Of a stretch of 64,000 bases of DNA, positions 19,802-30,285 are shown piece by piece; within the stretch, counting starts at the first letter, position 1; each line of letters begins with the position of its first letter. The DNA comes from Bacteroidales bacterium (GTDB lineage: Bacteria > Bacteroidota > Bacteroidia > Bacteroidales > GCA-2748055), in NCBI GenBank assembly GCA_029931975.1, contig JAOZQY010000006.1:47865-111864 (forward strand). Reading direction: 5' to 3'. The notes beneath the pieces were generated by a model, which had not been told where the DNA came from, did no database searches, and worked only from the letters and a program-made list of their open reading frames with translations. Both the position numbers and the translations under genes were made by a program.

Positions 19802-20487
19802 TATCTAACAGATTTTTGATCGCATGCAACAAGGACATTTGCATAGCAGACGGAATAGCTGATATCCTCTTCGCCGATGTGTCCTGCTGCATATCCATAC
19901 TTTTCTATAATAGCCAGGTAGTTCTTGAGCTGTGTGAGGATATCAATACGGGCAAACTCCATGGTGGATCGGATCCCGGCTTCATAGACCACCCTGGCAA
20001 ATATACCTCCCACTCCTGTAATTCTAGAAAGATCGCACAGGGAGAACAGCTCTTTCAACCTGTATTTCGGGATGCCGGTGATGCCGGCCAGTTCTGACTG
20101 ATGATCTTCGGTCTGCGCCTGTTCAAAGAAATTCTTAGTGTTAAGGATGCCCTTCGATTTCAATAATTCCACATACTCGAATGGGATTCCGGGGAAATTT
20201 GAAAGGGGGAAGGGCCTGGCAAGGTAGCTTCCCGCTTCCCTCCTCAACAGGACCAGGTATTCGGTGGGGAGTCCGGTTTGGACTGAGAAGCTTTCAATTT
20301 TCGGCTTTGAACCAAGGATCTGAAGCAGATCGCCAAGGTTTTCTATGCCGCAGCTGCCAAGAATGTCAAAGCGCTTTTCCATTTGTTCATGAAGCATCAC
20401 TCGACCAGGAAGCATTCTCCTGCCTGCAGTCAGTTCTTTGAACTTTTCCAGTCCGATTTTTGCCGGGTCGATGGAATAGCTTTTCAC
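19801..20487 (-). CDS. DUF4332-like (helix-hairpin-helix) protein
   Basis: 228 aa; CDLSRITGVGGIFARVVYEAGIRSTMEFARID and repeated G-I-P HhH-like segments; stop overlaps the MBL start (TAATG). Confidence 0.65.
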   Translation of the reverse strand: MKSYSIDPAKIGLEKFKELTAGRRMLPGRVMLHEQMEKRFDILGSCGIENLGDLLQILGSKPKIESFSVQTGLPTEYLVLLRREAGSYLARPFPLSNFPGIPFEYVELLKSKGILNTKNFFEQAQTEDHQSELAGITGIPKYRLKELFSLCDLSRITGVGGIFARVVYEAGIRSTMEFARIDILTQLKNYLAIIEKYGYAAGHIGEEDISYSVCYANVLVACDQKSVR

Positions 20488-20498
20488 GGGTGCTCTTT

Positions 20499-22166
20499 TT
20501 ATTCTCCCAGTAAGACCATGGTGTGAGGTGTGTCGAGGCTTAGTTTCCCTTCTTTGACAGATGCTTTTTCTCCTGAATAGTAGTCCCTTAGAACAGTGCC
20601 GTTTTCAAATAATCCATTCAGATCAATCTCTTTCTTTCCGGGTTCCATATCTATTCCGGCTACCACCCGGTCGCTAAAATCTCTGCTTTCATAAATCCTT
20701 GAAAAGATATAGGGCTTTTCTGAAATCATCTGGTGCTTTCCTGCTCCCACCGAGAGGTGCTCCCGGCGGAACTGTCCCAGTTTTTGGTAATGGAGCAGGA
20801 CCTTAGCGATGGGTACATCGTTTCGGATCACATTGGACTCCATCTCTTTCCAGTTCATGAAGCTGCGAAGTGTAGCATCACCATGAGTTCCCTTTATATC
20901 CAGTTCTCTGCTGCTTTCGTCGCCGTAGTATACCTGGGAGGCACCCGGACATAACAGTAGTTTGGTTCCGGCTTCAATGGTTTTTACACGTTGTTTGTCG
21001 AAGGGACCTCCATCGTCATGGGAGCTGAGGTAGTTCAGTACACTCAGGCCCTTCAGGGGACCATATAGCTGGTCGGAGTACAGGGAGAAGAGCGGCTCAT
21101 AATCCATTTTTGCACTTTCCTTGAACTCAAAGTTGATCATGGCGTCGATGCCATGGGCAAAGAAGTCCACCTCCCGGTCTCCAAAATCAAAGAGCCTGCC
21201 TCCCGAGATGTCATAGCCATAGACTTCGGCCACCATATAAAAATCATTCTCGTCCAGTACCTTTTCCGGATGCGTATATTTCCAGTCGGCAAAAGCTGTC
21301 CGGGCCTCTTTTCCCAGTTCGCTCCACACGCTTTCTTCGGTATGCTTGGCCGTATCGATCCGGTAGCCATCTATGCCATATTTGCGCACGAAATCGGTGA
21401 GCCATTTGATAATGTAGAAGCGGGGAGCCCGGGGATAAGCTGTGCGTGCAAAAAAGGTATCCAGTTCGGCCATCTCAGCTTCAAGTCTTCCTTCTTTCTC
21501 CCACTTTTCAAGTAGTTGAGGGGGAAGATCCACATCCTGATCCGATTCGGTACGGATATCCGGGAGGTTTTTCACCAGGGTGCAGGTGACAGTGCTTTCA
21601 TAATCCTGGTAGGTGCACTGGGGAGTAGTACGTACCCATTCATCGGGCCAGACCGGGTCTATATCAGTTACCGGACCTGTATGGTTGATGATCACATCCA
21701 TGACTATGCGGATACCATGCTTATGGGCCGTCTCCACCAGTTTCTCCAGATCCTCCTCGGTGCCAAAATTTGGATCCATGCTGGACCAGTCGCTGATCCA
21801 GTAGCCATGAAACCCATAGGTAAGTCCGGTGCCCTCGTCGGTTCCTCCATGAATCTGCTCGAACCAGGGCGTCATCCACAGGGCGGTGATCCCCAGGTCA
21901 TTGAAATAACCCTCTTCGATTTTCTGAATTACCCCTTTGATATCACCCCCTTCAAAACCACGTAACTTGGCGGTCTTGCCACTTCGGTCGAAGTTCAGGT
22001 CATTGGAAGTATCGCCATTGTTAAAGCGATCGGTAAGAAGAAAGTATATATTGGCATTCTTCCAGGTAAAAGGAGTGTCTGTGGATGGATCCTGGGTAGC
22101 AGTTGCAGGTTTGCAAGCGCCCAGAATCATGCTTGCCAGAATGATAAGAAACGTTGGAATTTTCAT
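20499..22166 (-). CDS. GH13 alpha-amylase family lipoprotein
   Basis: Lipobox LGAC; TDRFNNGDTSNDL, RIVMDVIINHTG, GYRIDTAKHTEESVW, YLSSHDDGGP. Confidence 0.9.
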   Translation of the reverse strand: MKIPTFLIILASMILGACKPATATQDPSTDTPFTWKNANIYFLLTDRFNNGDTSNDLNFDRSGKTAKLRGFEGGDIKGVIQKIEEGYFNDLGITALWMTPWFEQIHGGTDEGTGLTYGFHGYWISDWSSMDPNFGTEEDLEKLVETAHKHGIRIVMDVIINHTGPVTDIDPVWPDEWVRTTPQCTYQDYESTVTCTLVKNLPDIRTESDQDVDLPPQLLEKWEKEGRLEAEMAELDTFFARTAYPRAPRFYIIKWLTDFVRKYGIDGYRIDTAKHTEESVWSELGKEARTAFADWKYTHPEKVLDENDFYMVAEVYGYDISGGRLFDFGDREVDFFAHGIDAMINFEFKESAKMDYEPLFSLYSDQLYGPLKGLSVLNYLSSHDDGGPFDKQRVKTIEAGTKLLLCPGASQVYYGDESSRELDIKGTHGDATLRSFMNWKEMESNVIRNDVPIAKVLLHYQKLGQFRREHLSVGAGKHQMISEKPYIFSRIYESRDFSDRVVAGIDMEPGKKEIDLNGLFENGTVLRDYYSGEKASVKEGKLSLDTPHTMVLLGE

Positions 22167-22204
22167 TTTTTACAGGATATGATTGGGTGAAAGTTTAAAA
22201 ATAA

Positions 22205-23221
22205 TCAATAGGATCCAATCTTCAGAACAATTTTGCCTTCAGACATATGTTTTCTGTAGTGATCAATGGCCTCTTCCACGCTCTCTATGGGATAGCTTCG
22301 GTTGATATGTGAGCTTAGTTCACTGCCCAGTTGTTTCTTCACACTGCTCACAAACCTGAGTTTAAATAGCAGTCCCTTACTCTGCAGCCAATTGCCCAGC
22401 TGAAAACCAACAATCGCTTTCTCCTCCTTGATGAGGAAGCCCGGATCGGCTGTGATGGGATCTCCAGAGAGCCTGGCATAGGCCAGCAGGGTGCTTCCCC
22501 GGGGTGCTGCTTCAAGCAGGATGGAACTCTGGCTGCCGGTGACCGCATCCAGGAAAAGGGTGGCACCCAGCTTATTTGTCAGCTCTTTCAGTTCTTTTTC
22601 AAATGCACCCGCGCTGCTATTCAGGACATGGATTGCTCCCAGCTCCTTCAGAACAGCAATCTGCTCTTCTTTTCTCACAATATTGATCAGTGGAATGTCC
22701 TGGCTAAGGCTAAGCCTGATTAACATTTTCCCCAGAGAACTGGCAGCTGCATTATTAACTATGGCCCTGTGCTTTCCCTCTTTTGCAAGCTTAATAAAGG
22801 CCATGGCAGTCATCGGATTTACCAGCATCATTGATCCCTGTTCCGGGGAAATGCCTCCGGGAAGAGGAGCCACATTCATGGCAGATGTAAGCATATATTC
22901 AGCCCATGTTCCATCTCCTCCATGTGCAGGTGAACAGGCTACTTTTTTCCCCAACCTGAGTCGTGGTAAGAGTCCGCTTCCGGCTGCCACCACCCTTCCG
23001 CTACCCTCCAGTCCGGGAGTAAAAGGGTAGGAGCGTTCCAGGTAGCCCCCGGCAATCAGGGCCAGGTCGGAGGGATTAATGGGTGCTGCATCCATCTTCA
23101 CCAGCACCTCGCCGGGTCCGGGTCGGGTGACCCTTGTTCGCTCAACTTTCAGCGCTCCTCCTGCTTCATACTGCCTTATGGCGCTCATCTCTTCCGGTAC
23201 CTGCTTTTCCTTTGAATTCAT
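22205..23221 (-). CDS. Zinc-binding/quinone-type medium-chain dehydrogenase
   Basis: PGPGEVLVKMDAAPINPSDLALIAG, PGLEGSGRVVAAGSG, GKIVLKIG C-terminus. Confidence 0.85.
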   Translation of the reverse strand: MNSKEKQVPEEMSAIRQYEAGGALKVERTRVTRPGPGEVLVKMDAAPINPSDLALIAGGYLERSYPFTPGLEGSGRVVAAGSGLLPRLRLGKKVACSPAHGGDGTWAEYMLTSAMNVAPLPGGISPEQGSMMLVNPMTAMAFIKLAKEGKHRAIVNNAAASSLGKMLIRLSLSQDIPLINIVRKEEQIAVLKELGAIHVLNSSAGAFEKELKELTNKLGATLFLDAVTGSQSSILLEAAPRGSTLLAYARLSGDPITADPGFLIKEEKAIVGFQLGNWLQSKGLLFKLRFVSSVKKQLGSELSSHINRSYPIESVEEAIDHYRKHMSEGKIVLKIGSY

Positions 23222-23778
23222 TTCATATTTCTTTTAACTGTTTCACTGACCTGTTTTGCGGCCTGACTTAACTCCATTTCTTCAATGCGGATCACAGAAG
23301 CAGGGGGAATACCCCAGCGCTTCATCACCTCCCTGATTAATTTCTCTCTTACATTCCATATCTGAACCGGCACTGAACTATTTTCCACTGTTTCCAGAAT
23401 GTCCGACCAACCCGAGCCTTCCAGTTCCATGGGGCCTACTTCGTCGATGATCACCACATCGGGTGCCTGTGCCAGGCATTCACCCATCCATTCGCTGCCC
23501 AGAGTGAATGCTTCAGGATTGAACCAGAAACGTTTGTAAGGTGTCCATTCAGGAGTCTCGAGAGCTGAAGCCAAAGCTACTTGCTTGCCATTCTTAATGT
23601 TTTGAAGTGTAAACCCAGCTCTCTTTCCGGCAACAAAACTACCCGGACACAGGAATCCGCAGATCTTCAGCCCTCTCTTTTTCAGCAGCTCACTCAGCTG
23701 TGAAAGATAGGTGGTTTTTCCTCCCTGTACTGAGCCGGTGACCAGGTATATGCTGTCTTGTTGATTTCTGAGAACCAT
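23218..23778 (-). CDS. NTPase, THEP1/nucleoside-triphosphatase-like
   Basis: Walker A VTGSVQGGKTTYLSQL, Walker B VVIIDEVGPMELEG; ATGA overlap with the dehydrogenase start. Confidence 0.7.
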   Translation of the reverse strand: MVLRNQQDSIYLVTGSVQGGKTTYLSQLSELLKKRGLKICGFLCPGSFVAGKRAGFTLQNIKNGKQVALASALETPEWTPYKRFWFNPEAFTLGSEWMGECLAQAPDVVIIDEVGPMELEGSGWSDILETVENSSVPVQIWNVREKLIREVMKRWGIPPASVIRIEEMELSQAAKQVSETVKRNMK

Positions 23779-23811
23779 GAAGCTGATGTTTGGAAATGAA
23801 AAGTTGTTTTG

Positions 23812-25236
23812 TCATCCTTTTTTAATGGACTGTTCCGCCGCATCAGTAATGATCTCCAGGGTCCTTTCCACATCCTCTTCCTCCACGTAGGTCTGCCCGA
23901 TAATCATTCGCAGGGTATAGAGTCCGTCAATTTTGGTATGAGTCAGGAAGAGTTCACCACTACTGTTAATTCGCTCCAGGAAGGCCTCATTAAGCCGGTT
24001 CAGTTCATCAGGATAAGCCATGCCTTTGGCTTGCAGGCGGAAACAGCTGAAGTTCAGAAAGGGTTCCAGTGGAAAACGGATGCCCTCCACCTGGCTAAGG
24101 ACTTCTGTAAAATGCTTATTCAGAGCAATATGTTTTCTGAGTTTTTCTCGAATCCCATCCAGTCCGAAACTTCGGATCACAAACCAGAGCTTCAGTGCCC
24201 TGAACCTTCTGCCCAGGGGAACTCCCCAGTCCCGGTAATCATTGACCAGTCCCCTGGTTTTCGTCTTCAGGTACTCGGGCAGAATTTCAAAGGTCTTTAT
24301 AAGCAAGCCGGCATCCTTGACCAGGTAGACCGAACAGTCGAAATTGGTGAACATCCACTTATGAGGATTAAAAACAAAGCTATCGGCCTGTTCTATTCCC
24401 TTGATCATCCACCGGTATTCAGGCAGCAGCAGGGCGGTCCCAGCAAAGGCCGCATCCACATGCAGCCAGATCTTGTGTTTCTTGCATATGGCTGCAATCT
24501 TTTCCAGCGGATCCACTGCCACAGTCCCCGTGGTTCCAATGGCTGCCACTACGGCACATGGGTTCAGTCCCGCTGCAAGATCCTCACTGATCCTCTTCTC
24601 CAGCTCCTCAGGATCCATTCGCATCTGCTTGTCCACTCTAATTTTTACCAGGTTCTTCCGGCCCATTCCACAGACGCCCATTCCTTTTTCTATGGAGGAG
24701 TGTGTCTCACTGGAGCAGTAAACCCGAAGGTTAGGCGGGACCCCCTCCTCATTGGAACGGAAGCCTGTGGCCACTTCCCGGGCGGTGATCAGCGATACCA
24801 GAGAGGCAGAAGAGGCACTGTCCTGTATGACCCCTTCAAAATTTCCAGGAATCCCCATGGCATCGCGCAGCCATTCCATCATTCGCTGCTCCAGTTCGGC
24901 CGCAGCCGGGGAAGTCTCCCAGATCATGCATTGTGCTCCCATGGCCGAGGTCAGGGATTCGGCCAGGACCGATTCCACCGAGGAGTTGGCAGGGAAGTAA
25001 GCATGGAAGCCCGGATGCTGCCAGTGCGTCATTCCCGGAAGAATGATCGAATCCAGGTCTTCCATAATCTGTTCCATGGATTCGGAATGCATCGGGGCCT
25101 CCGGCGGAATGGCCTTATAGATATCACCAGGAGATACCTTGGATTTCACCGGCAGGGATTTAATATTCTTCATGTAACTGTCGATCCAGTCGACCACTGG
25201 TCCGGCTTCTTTCTTAAAATCCTTGGGGTTCAACAT
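23812..25236 (-). CDS. Pyridoxal-dependent decarboxylase (aromatic-L-amino-acid decarboxylase type)
   Basis: HPGFHAYFPANSSVESVLAESL, WLHVDAAFAG, FNPHKWMFTNFDCSVYLVKD. Confidence 0.92.
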   Translation of the reverse strand: MLNPKDFKKEAGPVVDWIDSYMKNIKSLPVKSKVSPGDIYKAIPPEAPMHSESMEQIMEDLDSIILPGMTHWQHPGFHAYFPANSSVESVLAESLTSAMGAQCMIWETSPAAAELEQRMMEWLRDAMGIPGNFEGVIQDSASSASLVSLITAREVATGFRSNEEGVPPNLRVYCSSETHSSIEKGMGVCGMGRKNLVKIRVDKQMRMDPEELEKRISEDLAAGLNPCAVVAAIGTTGTVAVDPLEKIAAICKKHKIWLHVDAAFAGTALLLPEYRWMIKGIEQADSFVFNPHKWMFTNFDCSVYLVKDAGLLIKTFEILPEYLKTKTRGLVNDYRDWGVPLGRRFRALKLWFVIRSFGLDGIREKLRKHIALNKHFTEVLSQVEGIRFPLEPFLNFSCFRLQAKGMAYPDELNRLNEAFLERINSSGELFLTHTKIDGLYTLRMIIGQTYVEEEDVERTLEIITDAAEQSIKKG

Positions 25237-25251
25237 AGCATTTAAATGTAA

Positions 25252-26151
25252 TTATTGGTCATATCGAATAAATGCATCAGCCAGTTTTTCCGCTGCATCA
25301 GGATTAAACCGGAACCATAGTTCGGGCTCAATGAGTTCCAGTTCGGAGATAGCCATCTGATTCTGGTTGTCCCAGACAGCATCCACCCTGGCGTATAAGG
25401 CTTGCTCTTCACAGCTTGACACCACCTTTTCGGCAAATGCAATCTCCTCTTTGGAAGGATCGTAGGAGTGCAGTGTTCCTCCGAATTCATCCTGTACTCT
25501 GAAATCACCGCTTTTTGCCTTTTTCAGAACGGCGTGGGTAAACCTTCCACCAATTACCACAAAGGACAGTTCTCCTTTTTCCGGCACCTGGTGCTGGAAT
25601 TCCTGGATCATCATGGCTTCGTTCTGGATCATCTTATGGAAAATCTCCTCATATTGATCACTCTCACCGGGTTTAAAGCGGTAGGTGTGCCTTGCGGCAC
25701 CGCTGACCACCGGTTTCAGAATGATTTCATTCCAGCTGGTCTCTTCCACAAACTCTCTCAGGGATTTCTGCTCCCCCTGTTCCATAAAGCGGGTGGGGGG
25801 AATATGGATTCCTTTTCCGGCCAGCTCCAGCAGATAGTGTTTATCGAGGTTCCAGCGAATGATCTTATAGGGGTTGAGCATGGAGCTTAGGCTCTTCACT
25901 CCTTCGAGCCAGTGCTCAAATTCAGGAAAGCGTTCAAAATAGTCCCAGGTACTCCTGAACAGGATGTAACGGGTTTCGCTCCAGTCCACCTCCGGATCAT
26001 CCCAGTTGATGCGTCTCACCTTCAGACCTCTTTTTTCAAGAGCCCTTTGCACCAGCTGGTCCTCCTGCATGATCCCTTCAATATGGGAATTGTGCCGGGT
26101 CTTGCCCAAAAACCAGGAATCGGTCAGAATAGTAATATCGAAGAGAGGCAT
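25252..26151 (-). CDS. ATP-grasp domain protein (glutathione synthetase/RimK-like fold)
   Basis: 299 aa; YILFRSTWDYFERFPEFEHWL, NEIILKPVVSGAARHTYRF, ARVDAVW, ELELIEPELWFRFNPDAAEKLADAF. Confidence 0.8.
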   Translation of the reverse strand: MPLFDITILTDSWFLGKTRHNSHIEGIMQEDQLVQRALEKRGLKVRRINWDDPEVDWSETRYILFRSTWDYFERFPEFEHWLEGVKSLSSMLNPYKIIRWNLDKHYLLELAGKGIHIPPTRFMEQGEQKSLREFVEETSWNEIILKPVVSGAARHTYRFKPGESDQYEEIFHKMIQNEAMMIQEFQHQVPEKGELSFVVIGGRFTHAVLKKAKSGDFRVQDEFGGTLHSYDPSKEEIAFAEKVVSSCEEQALYARVDAVWDNQNQMAISELELIEPELWFRFNPDAAEKLADAFIRYDQ

Positions 26152-26158
26152 CTGGGAT

Positions 26159-26770
26159 TTATTGTAAGAAATACTGTATGGATTTAATGGTCATATCTAT
26201 TGCAAAGTAAACAAATGCCAGAGCAAAAAGCTTAAAAAGAACCGGAATAACCCGGGGGCGGGAAAGTGCTTTACGGAACCGGGAAAAAAGAAAGGCCACC
26301 ACCATGGTGGAGATGAGCCAACCCATCTGTACCGATCCCATAAAGAGGTATTCTCCATGCCGGAGCTGCTGACCCAGCAGGATTGCCTTGGGAATACAGA
26401 TGGTGATCCAGTAGGACCAAAGTACTCCGTTGGAAAGGATCATGATCAATATTTTCCCGAAGCCAAAATGAACCTTTGTTCCACTATCCAGTGTTTTTAT
26501 CTTCCAGATGGAGATGGCAATCCAGATCAGGATCACTGCTCCGGCCAGGGATAGCCCCCTGAAAAAGCCCTCATTAAAACCCAGCGAATCCAGAATTAAC
26601 AGACTTAACAGGGCCACTATGGATTCGGTGATCAGGGCAATAAGAATGATCCTGAGGCTTTTCATATATCCCGACTGAAGGATCTCTGTAAAGACAGCAG
26701 TAATCACCGGACCGGGAATTACTCCCCCAATCAGGCCCAGCATTACAGCGATTACTAATTCATGAATCAT
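26159..26770 (-). CDS. LysE family translocator (start at internal ATG 26770)
   Basis: MIHELVIAVMLGLIGGVIPGPVITAVFTEILQSG with multiple TM segments. Confidence 0.75.
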   Translation of the reverse strand: MIHELVIAVMLGLIGGVIPGPVITAVFTEILQSGYMKSLRIILIALITESIVALLSLLILDSLGFNEGFFRGLSLAGAVILIWIAISIWKIKTLDSGTKVHFGFGKILIMILSNGVLWSYWITICIPKAILLGQQLRHGEYLFMGSVQMGWLISTMVVAFLFSRFRKALSRPRVIPVLFKLFALAFVYFAIDMTIKSIQYFLQ

Positions 26771-26865
26771 CCTGCCAGCATAAAAAATAAGTGAAAATAG
26801 AAAAAACGTGTCGATTTTGTATCTTGAACATTTAAAATTTCCAAGCAATATCAACTTCTGTTCCC

Positions 26866-29800
26866 ATGAAAAGAACTCTTTTATTTTTGGTGGCCCTGAT
26901 GGCCTCACAATTGTCCTTTGGCCAGGTTAGTGCCAGGTTAATGCGTTATGCAGATGTCTCAGATAAGCAGATAACCTTTGTTTACGGGGGTGATATCTGG
27001 ATTATGTCCCGAGATGGGGGAGCTGCACGGCAGCTGACCCATTCTCCTGGCGAAGAGTCCTGGCCCCGCTTTTCTCCTGATGGGAAAGAGATTGCATTTT
27101 CAGCCTCCTATAACGGGAACCAGGATATCTTTGTGATTCCTGCCGAGGGTGGAGTGCCCGTAAGGCTTAGCTATAACTCTTTTGGCGATCGGATGGTGGA
27201 ATGGCACCCCGATGGTCAGCACCTTCTTTTTGCATCAAAACGGGAGAGCGGAAAGCAGTCCTATTCGCAATTCTATCTGGTGAGTAAAGCAGGAGGTTTG
27301 CCTGAAAAACTCGAAGTTCCCTATGGAGAACTGGCCAGCTTTTCGCCCGATGGGAACAGCCTGGCTTATATAACAAAGATCACGGAGAACTATCCCTTTA
27401 AACGATACAGGGGAGGACTCAGCTCTGATATCCTGTTATTCGATCTGCAGGGCAAAAAGGTCAAAAATCTGACCAATAGTCACGCCATTGACGGGAAGCC
27501 GGCCTGGGTGGGCGATCAGCTCTTCTACCTGTCGGATGCCGGTAAAAACATGCGTCTCAATGTATGGAAATATGATATGGAAGAACAAAAGGGCAGCCAG
27601 CTTACCTTTTTCGATGATTTTGATATTTCATCCCTGTCGGGAAACAGCCACGAACTGATCTTTGAGGCAGGAGGAATCCTTTACCTTATGGATGCGCAGA
27701 CAAAAAAGTTTGAAGCTCTTGAGCTTAGCGTGACCAGTGATCTTTCACTGGAGATGGTCAGGACCATTAAGGTGGGAGAGAACATTCGAAATATGACAGC
27801 CTCTCCCGAAGGAAAAAGGATTGTTTTTGAGGCCCGCGGAGAACTTTTTAACGTACCTGCCGAAGAGGGCTATGTGCTGAATCTGACCCGTACAAGCGGC
27901 GCTTTTGATATGCTCCCCGCCTGGTCGCCTGATGGAAAAAACATTGCCTTTTGGAGTGATCGCTCAGGCGAATACGAACTATACCTGCAGGATCCGGAGA
28001 AGAAGAAGGATCCGGTTCAATTGACCACCAGGGGAAAGGGATTCGGATACCAGCTCTACTGGTCGCCCGACAGCAAAAAGATTGCATTTATTGACGAGCG
28101 CAATGATATTTCCATCATCGATGTGGAGAGTAAATCCACGGTACTTGCTGGTAATTACAGATGGAACGCGGGGCACGGTAGCAGGTACGGCTACCACATT
28201 GCCTGGTCGTCCGATTCCAAATGGATTGCCTTTGCGGAAGGAATGGATAATTCGCATAATGCTATTTTCCTTTATGATGTCGTGGAGAACCAGGCCCACC
28301 AGGTGAGTAGCGGGTTTTATGATGATACGGATCCTGTATTCAGCAAGGACGGAAAGTATCTGTTCTTCCTGAGCGACCGGAGCATGAGAGCCAGCTATTC
28401 CGATATGGATGATGGGACCTGGGTTTACCCCAATGCTACTCGGATAGCTGCCATGGCACTTGGCAAAGAAACCTCTTCCTTGCTGTCTGCAAAAAATGAT
28501 GCTTTGAAGGAAGAGAAGAAAAAGAATAAGAAGGCTGCTGAAGAAAAGAATGGAAAAAAGAAGAAGGGCAAAGAGAAGGAGGGAAATGCCAAGGATGAGG
28601 AAGCTCCTGAAATACCCGGGGTGAAGATCGATTTCGAAGGCCTGGAATCCAGGGTGGAAATTCTGCCTCCCAGGGCTGGGAACATTGCCAGGCTGGCCTC
28701 CTTTAAGGGCAAGCTGGTCTTCCTGCGCCACCCCAATACAGGTTCAGACTCTCGTTCAGCTTCTCTGGCCTTTTATGATCTGAAAGAACGCGAGGAGAAG
28801 ACGATCATGGAAGGTGTGGAACGAGCTAAACTCACCGCCGATGGTAAAATGATTGTAGTTCGTGCCGGTGGAAAATACGGAATTGTGAAGGCTGCTGAAA
28901 AACAAAAGGTAGAGAAGCCCATTCCCACAGGTGACCTGGCCATGGAGTTGGTTCCCAGGGAGGAGTGGCGGCAGATATTTAATGATACCTGGCGCAGGTA
29001 CCGCGACTTCTTTTATGATCCCCAGATGCATGGGGTGGATTGGGAAGCCATGAAGGTGCAGTACGGAGCGCTGGTTGAAGATGCACGTTCACGCTGGGAC
29101 CTGAACTTTATTTCATCCAATCTGCTTGCTGAGCTGAGTGCGGGACATACCTACACTTATGGGGATGGTCCCGACCAGGTCCAAAGCATAAATACGGGCT
29201 TCCTGGGAATTGATTGGGATCTTACAAAGAAGGGCTATCGCATTAAACGTATTGTGAGACCGGCAGCCTGGGATACTGAGGTGCGTTCTCCCTTTGATAA
29301 ACCCGGAAACACAATTAGGAAGGGAGATTATATCCATGCAGTTAACGGAATTCCCCTGGATCTTTTGAGGGATCCCTATGCAGCCTTTGAAGGACTGGCT
29401 GGTAAGACGGTCTCTTTGTCCACCAGCAAATCCGGAAATATCGTTGATGATAGTTCTATTGTAATTAAGTGCCTGACACGGGGAGAAGAGGTAAATTTGA
29501 GGTACCTGGAGTGGATCGAGAATAACCGGAAGAGGGTGGAAGAACTATCGGATGGAAAACTGGGATATATCTATATGTCCAATACCGCCGGCCGGGGACA
29601 GCTGGAACTGGTCAGAATGTTTTACGGTCAGCTCGAAAAAGACGGGTTCATTATTGATGAACGGTTTAACGGGGGAGGGGCATTGGCCGATCGCTTCCTG
29701 GAGCTCCTTCAACGCCCGGTGGTATACAACCTTCACTGGCGCCACGGAAAGGATCATACCCAGCCCATAAAAACCAATACGGGTCCCATGGGCATGCTGA

Positions 29801-30177
29801 TCAATGGATGGGCCGGTTCCGGCGGAGACGGACTTCCCTGGGCCTTCCAGGAACTGGAAGCCGGACCCATAGTTGGTGAGCGCACTCTGGGAATTCTGGT
29901 GGGGCCGGCTACCGGGCACCAGCTTGTTGACGGGGGAGGCATCACCATACCCGGTGCCAGGTTATATGATAATGACGGACACTGGTTCTGGGAAGGTGAA
30001 GGAGTGGCTCCTGATATTGAGGTATGGGACGATCCCAATATCCTGATGCAGGGCCGGGACCCACAGCTGGAACGAGTAGTAAAGGAAGTTGTGAAACTTC
30101 TGGAGACCCAGTCGCCTGAAATGACCCCTGCACCTGCACGGGAGGACCGTACCGCCGTAGACCTCAATAAGATTTAG
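26866..30177 (+). CDS. Tricorn protease homolog (S41 family)
   Basis: 1103 aa; PD40 propeller repeats, PDZ-like segment, NGWAGSGGDGLPWAFQ and GILVGPATGHQLVDGGGITIPGARLY. Confidence 0.93.
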   Translation: MKRTLLFLVALMASQLSFGQVSARLMRYADVSDKQITFVYGGDIWIMSRDGGAARQLTHSPGEESWPRFSPDGKEIAFSASYNGNQDIFVIPAEGGVPVRLSYNSFGDRMVEWHPDGQHLLFASKRESGKQSYSQFYLVSKAGGLPEKLEVPYGELASFSPDGNSLAYITKITENYPFKRYRGGLSSDILLFDLQGKKVKNLTNSHAIDGKPAWVGDQLFYLSDAGKNMRLNVWKYDMEEQKGSQLTFFDDFDISSLSGNSHELIFEAGGILYLMDAQTKKFEALELSVTSDLSLEMVRTIKVGENIRNMTASPEGKRIVFEARGELFNVPAEEGYVLNLTRTSGAFDMLPAWSPDGKNIAFWSDRSGEYELYLQDPEKKKDPVQLTTRGKGFGYQLYWSPDSKKIAFIDERNDISIIDVESKSTVLAGNYRWNAGHGSRYGYHIAWSSDSKWIAFAEGMDNSHNAIFLYDVVENQAHQVSSGFYDDTDPVFSKDGKYLFFLSDRSMRASYSDMDDGTWVYPNATRIAAMALGKETSSLLSAKNDALKEEKKKNKKAAEEKNGKKKKGKEKEGNAKDEEAPEIPGVKIDFEGLESRVEILPPRAGNIARLASFKGKLVFLRHPNTGSDSRSASLAFYDLKEREEKTIMEGVERAKLTADGKMIVVRAGGKYGIVKAAEKQKVEKPIPTGDLAMELVPREEWRQIFNDTWRRYRDFFYDPQMHGVDWEAMKVQYGALVEDARSRWDLNFISSNLLAELSAGHTYTYGDGPDQVQSINTGFLGIDWDLTKKGYRIKRIVRPAAWDTEVRSPFDKPGNTIRKGDYIHAVNGIPLDLLRDPYAAFEGLAGKTVSLSTSKSGNIVDDSSIVIKCLTRGEEVNLRYLEWIENNRKRVEELSDGKLGYIYMSNTAGRGQLELVRMFYGQLEKDGFIIDERFNGGGALADRFLELLQRPVVYNLHWRHGKDHTQPIKTNTGPMGMLINGWAGSGGDGLPWAFQELEAGPIVGERTLGILVGPATGHQLVDGGGITIPGARLYDNDGHWFWEGEGVAPDIEVWDDPNILMQGRDPQLERVVKEVVKLLETQSPEMTPAPAREDRTAVDLNKI

Positions 30178-30285
30178 TAATCTATATGTATCGAAAGGAC
30201 TCTTATTGTCAGGAATATTCAGGAGAAAGCCTATAAACATTTACGCAGTAAAGGTTTTCAGCAACGACTGAGTATTTCTGACAAA

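Noticed and set aside
23809-25245. 478-aa plus-strand ORF exactly antisense to the PLP decarboxylase
   Set aside because: No recognisable motifs, His/Gly/Phe-rich mirror translation; the minus-strand protein has clear catalytic motifs. Best explained by codon bias.
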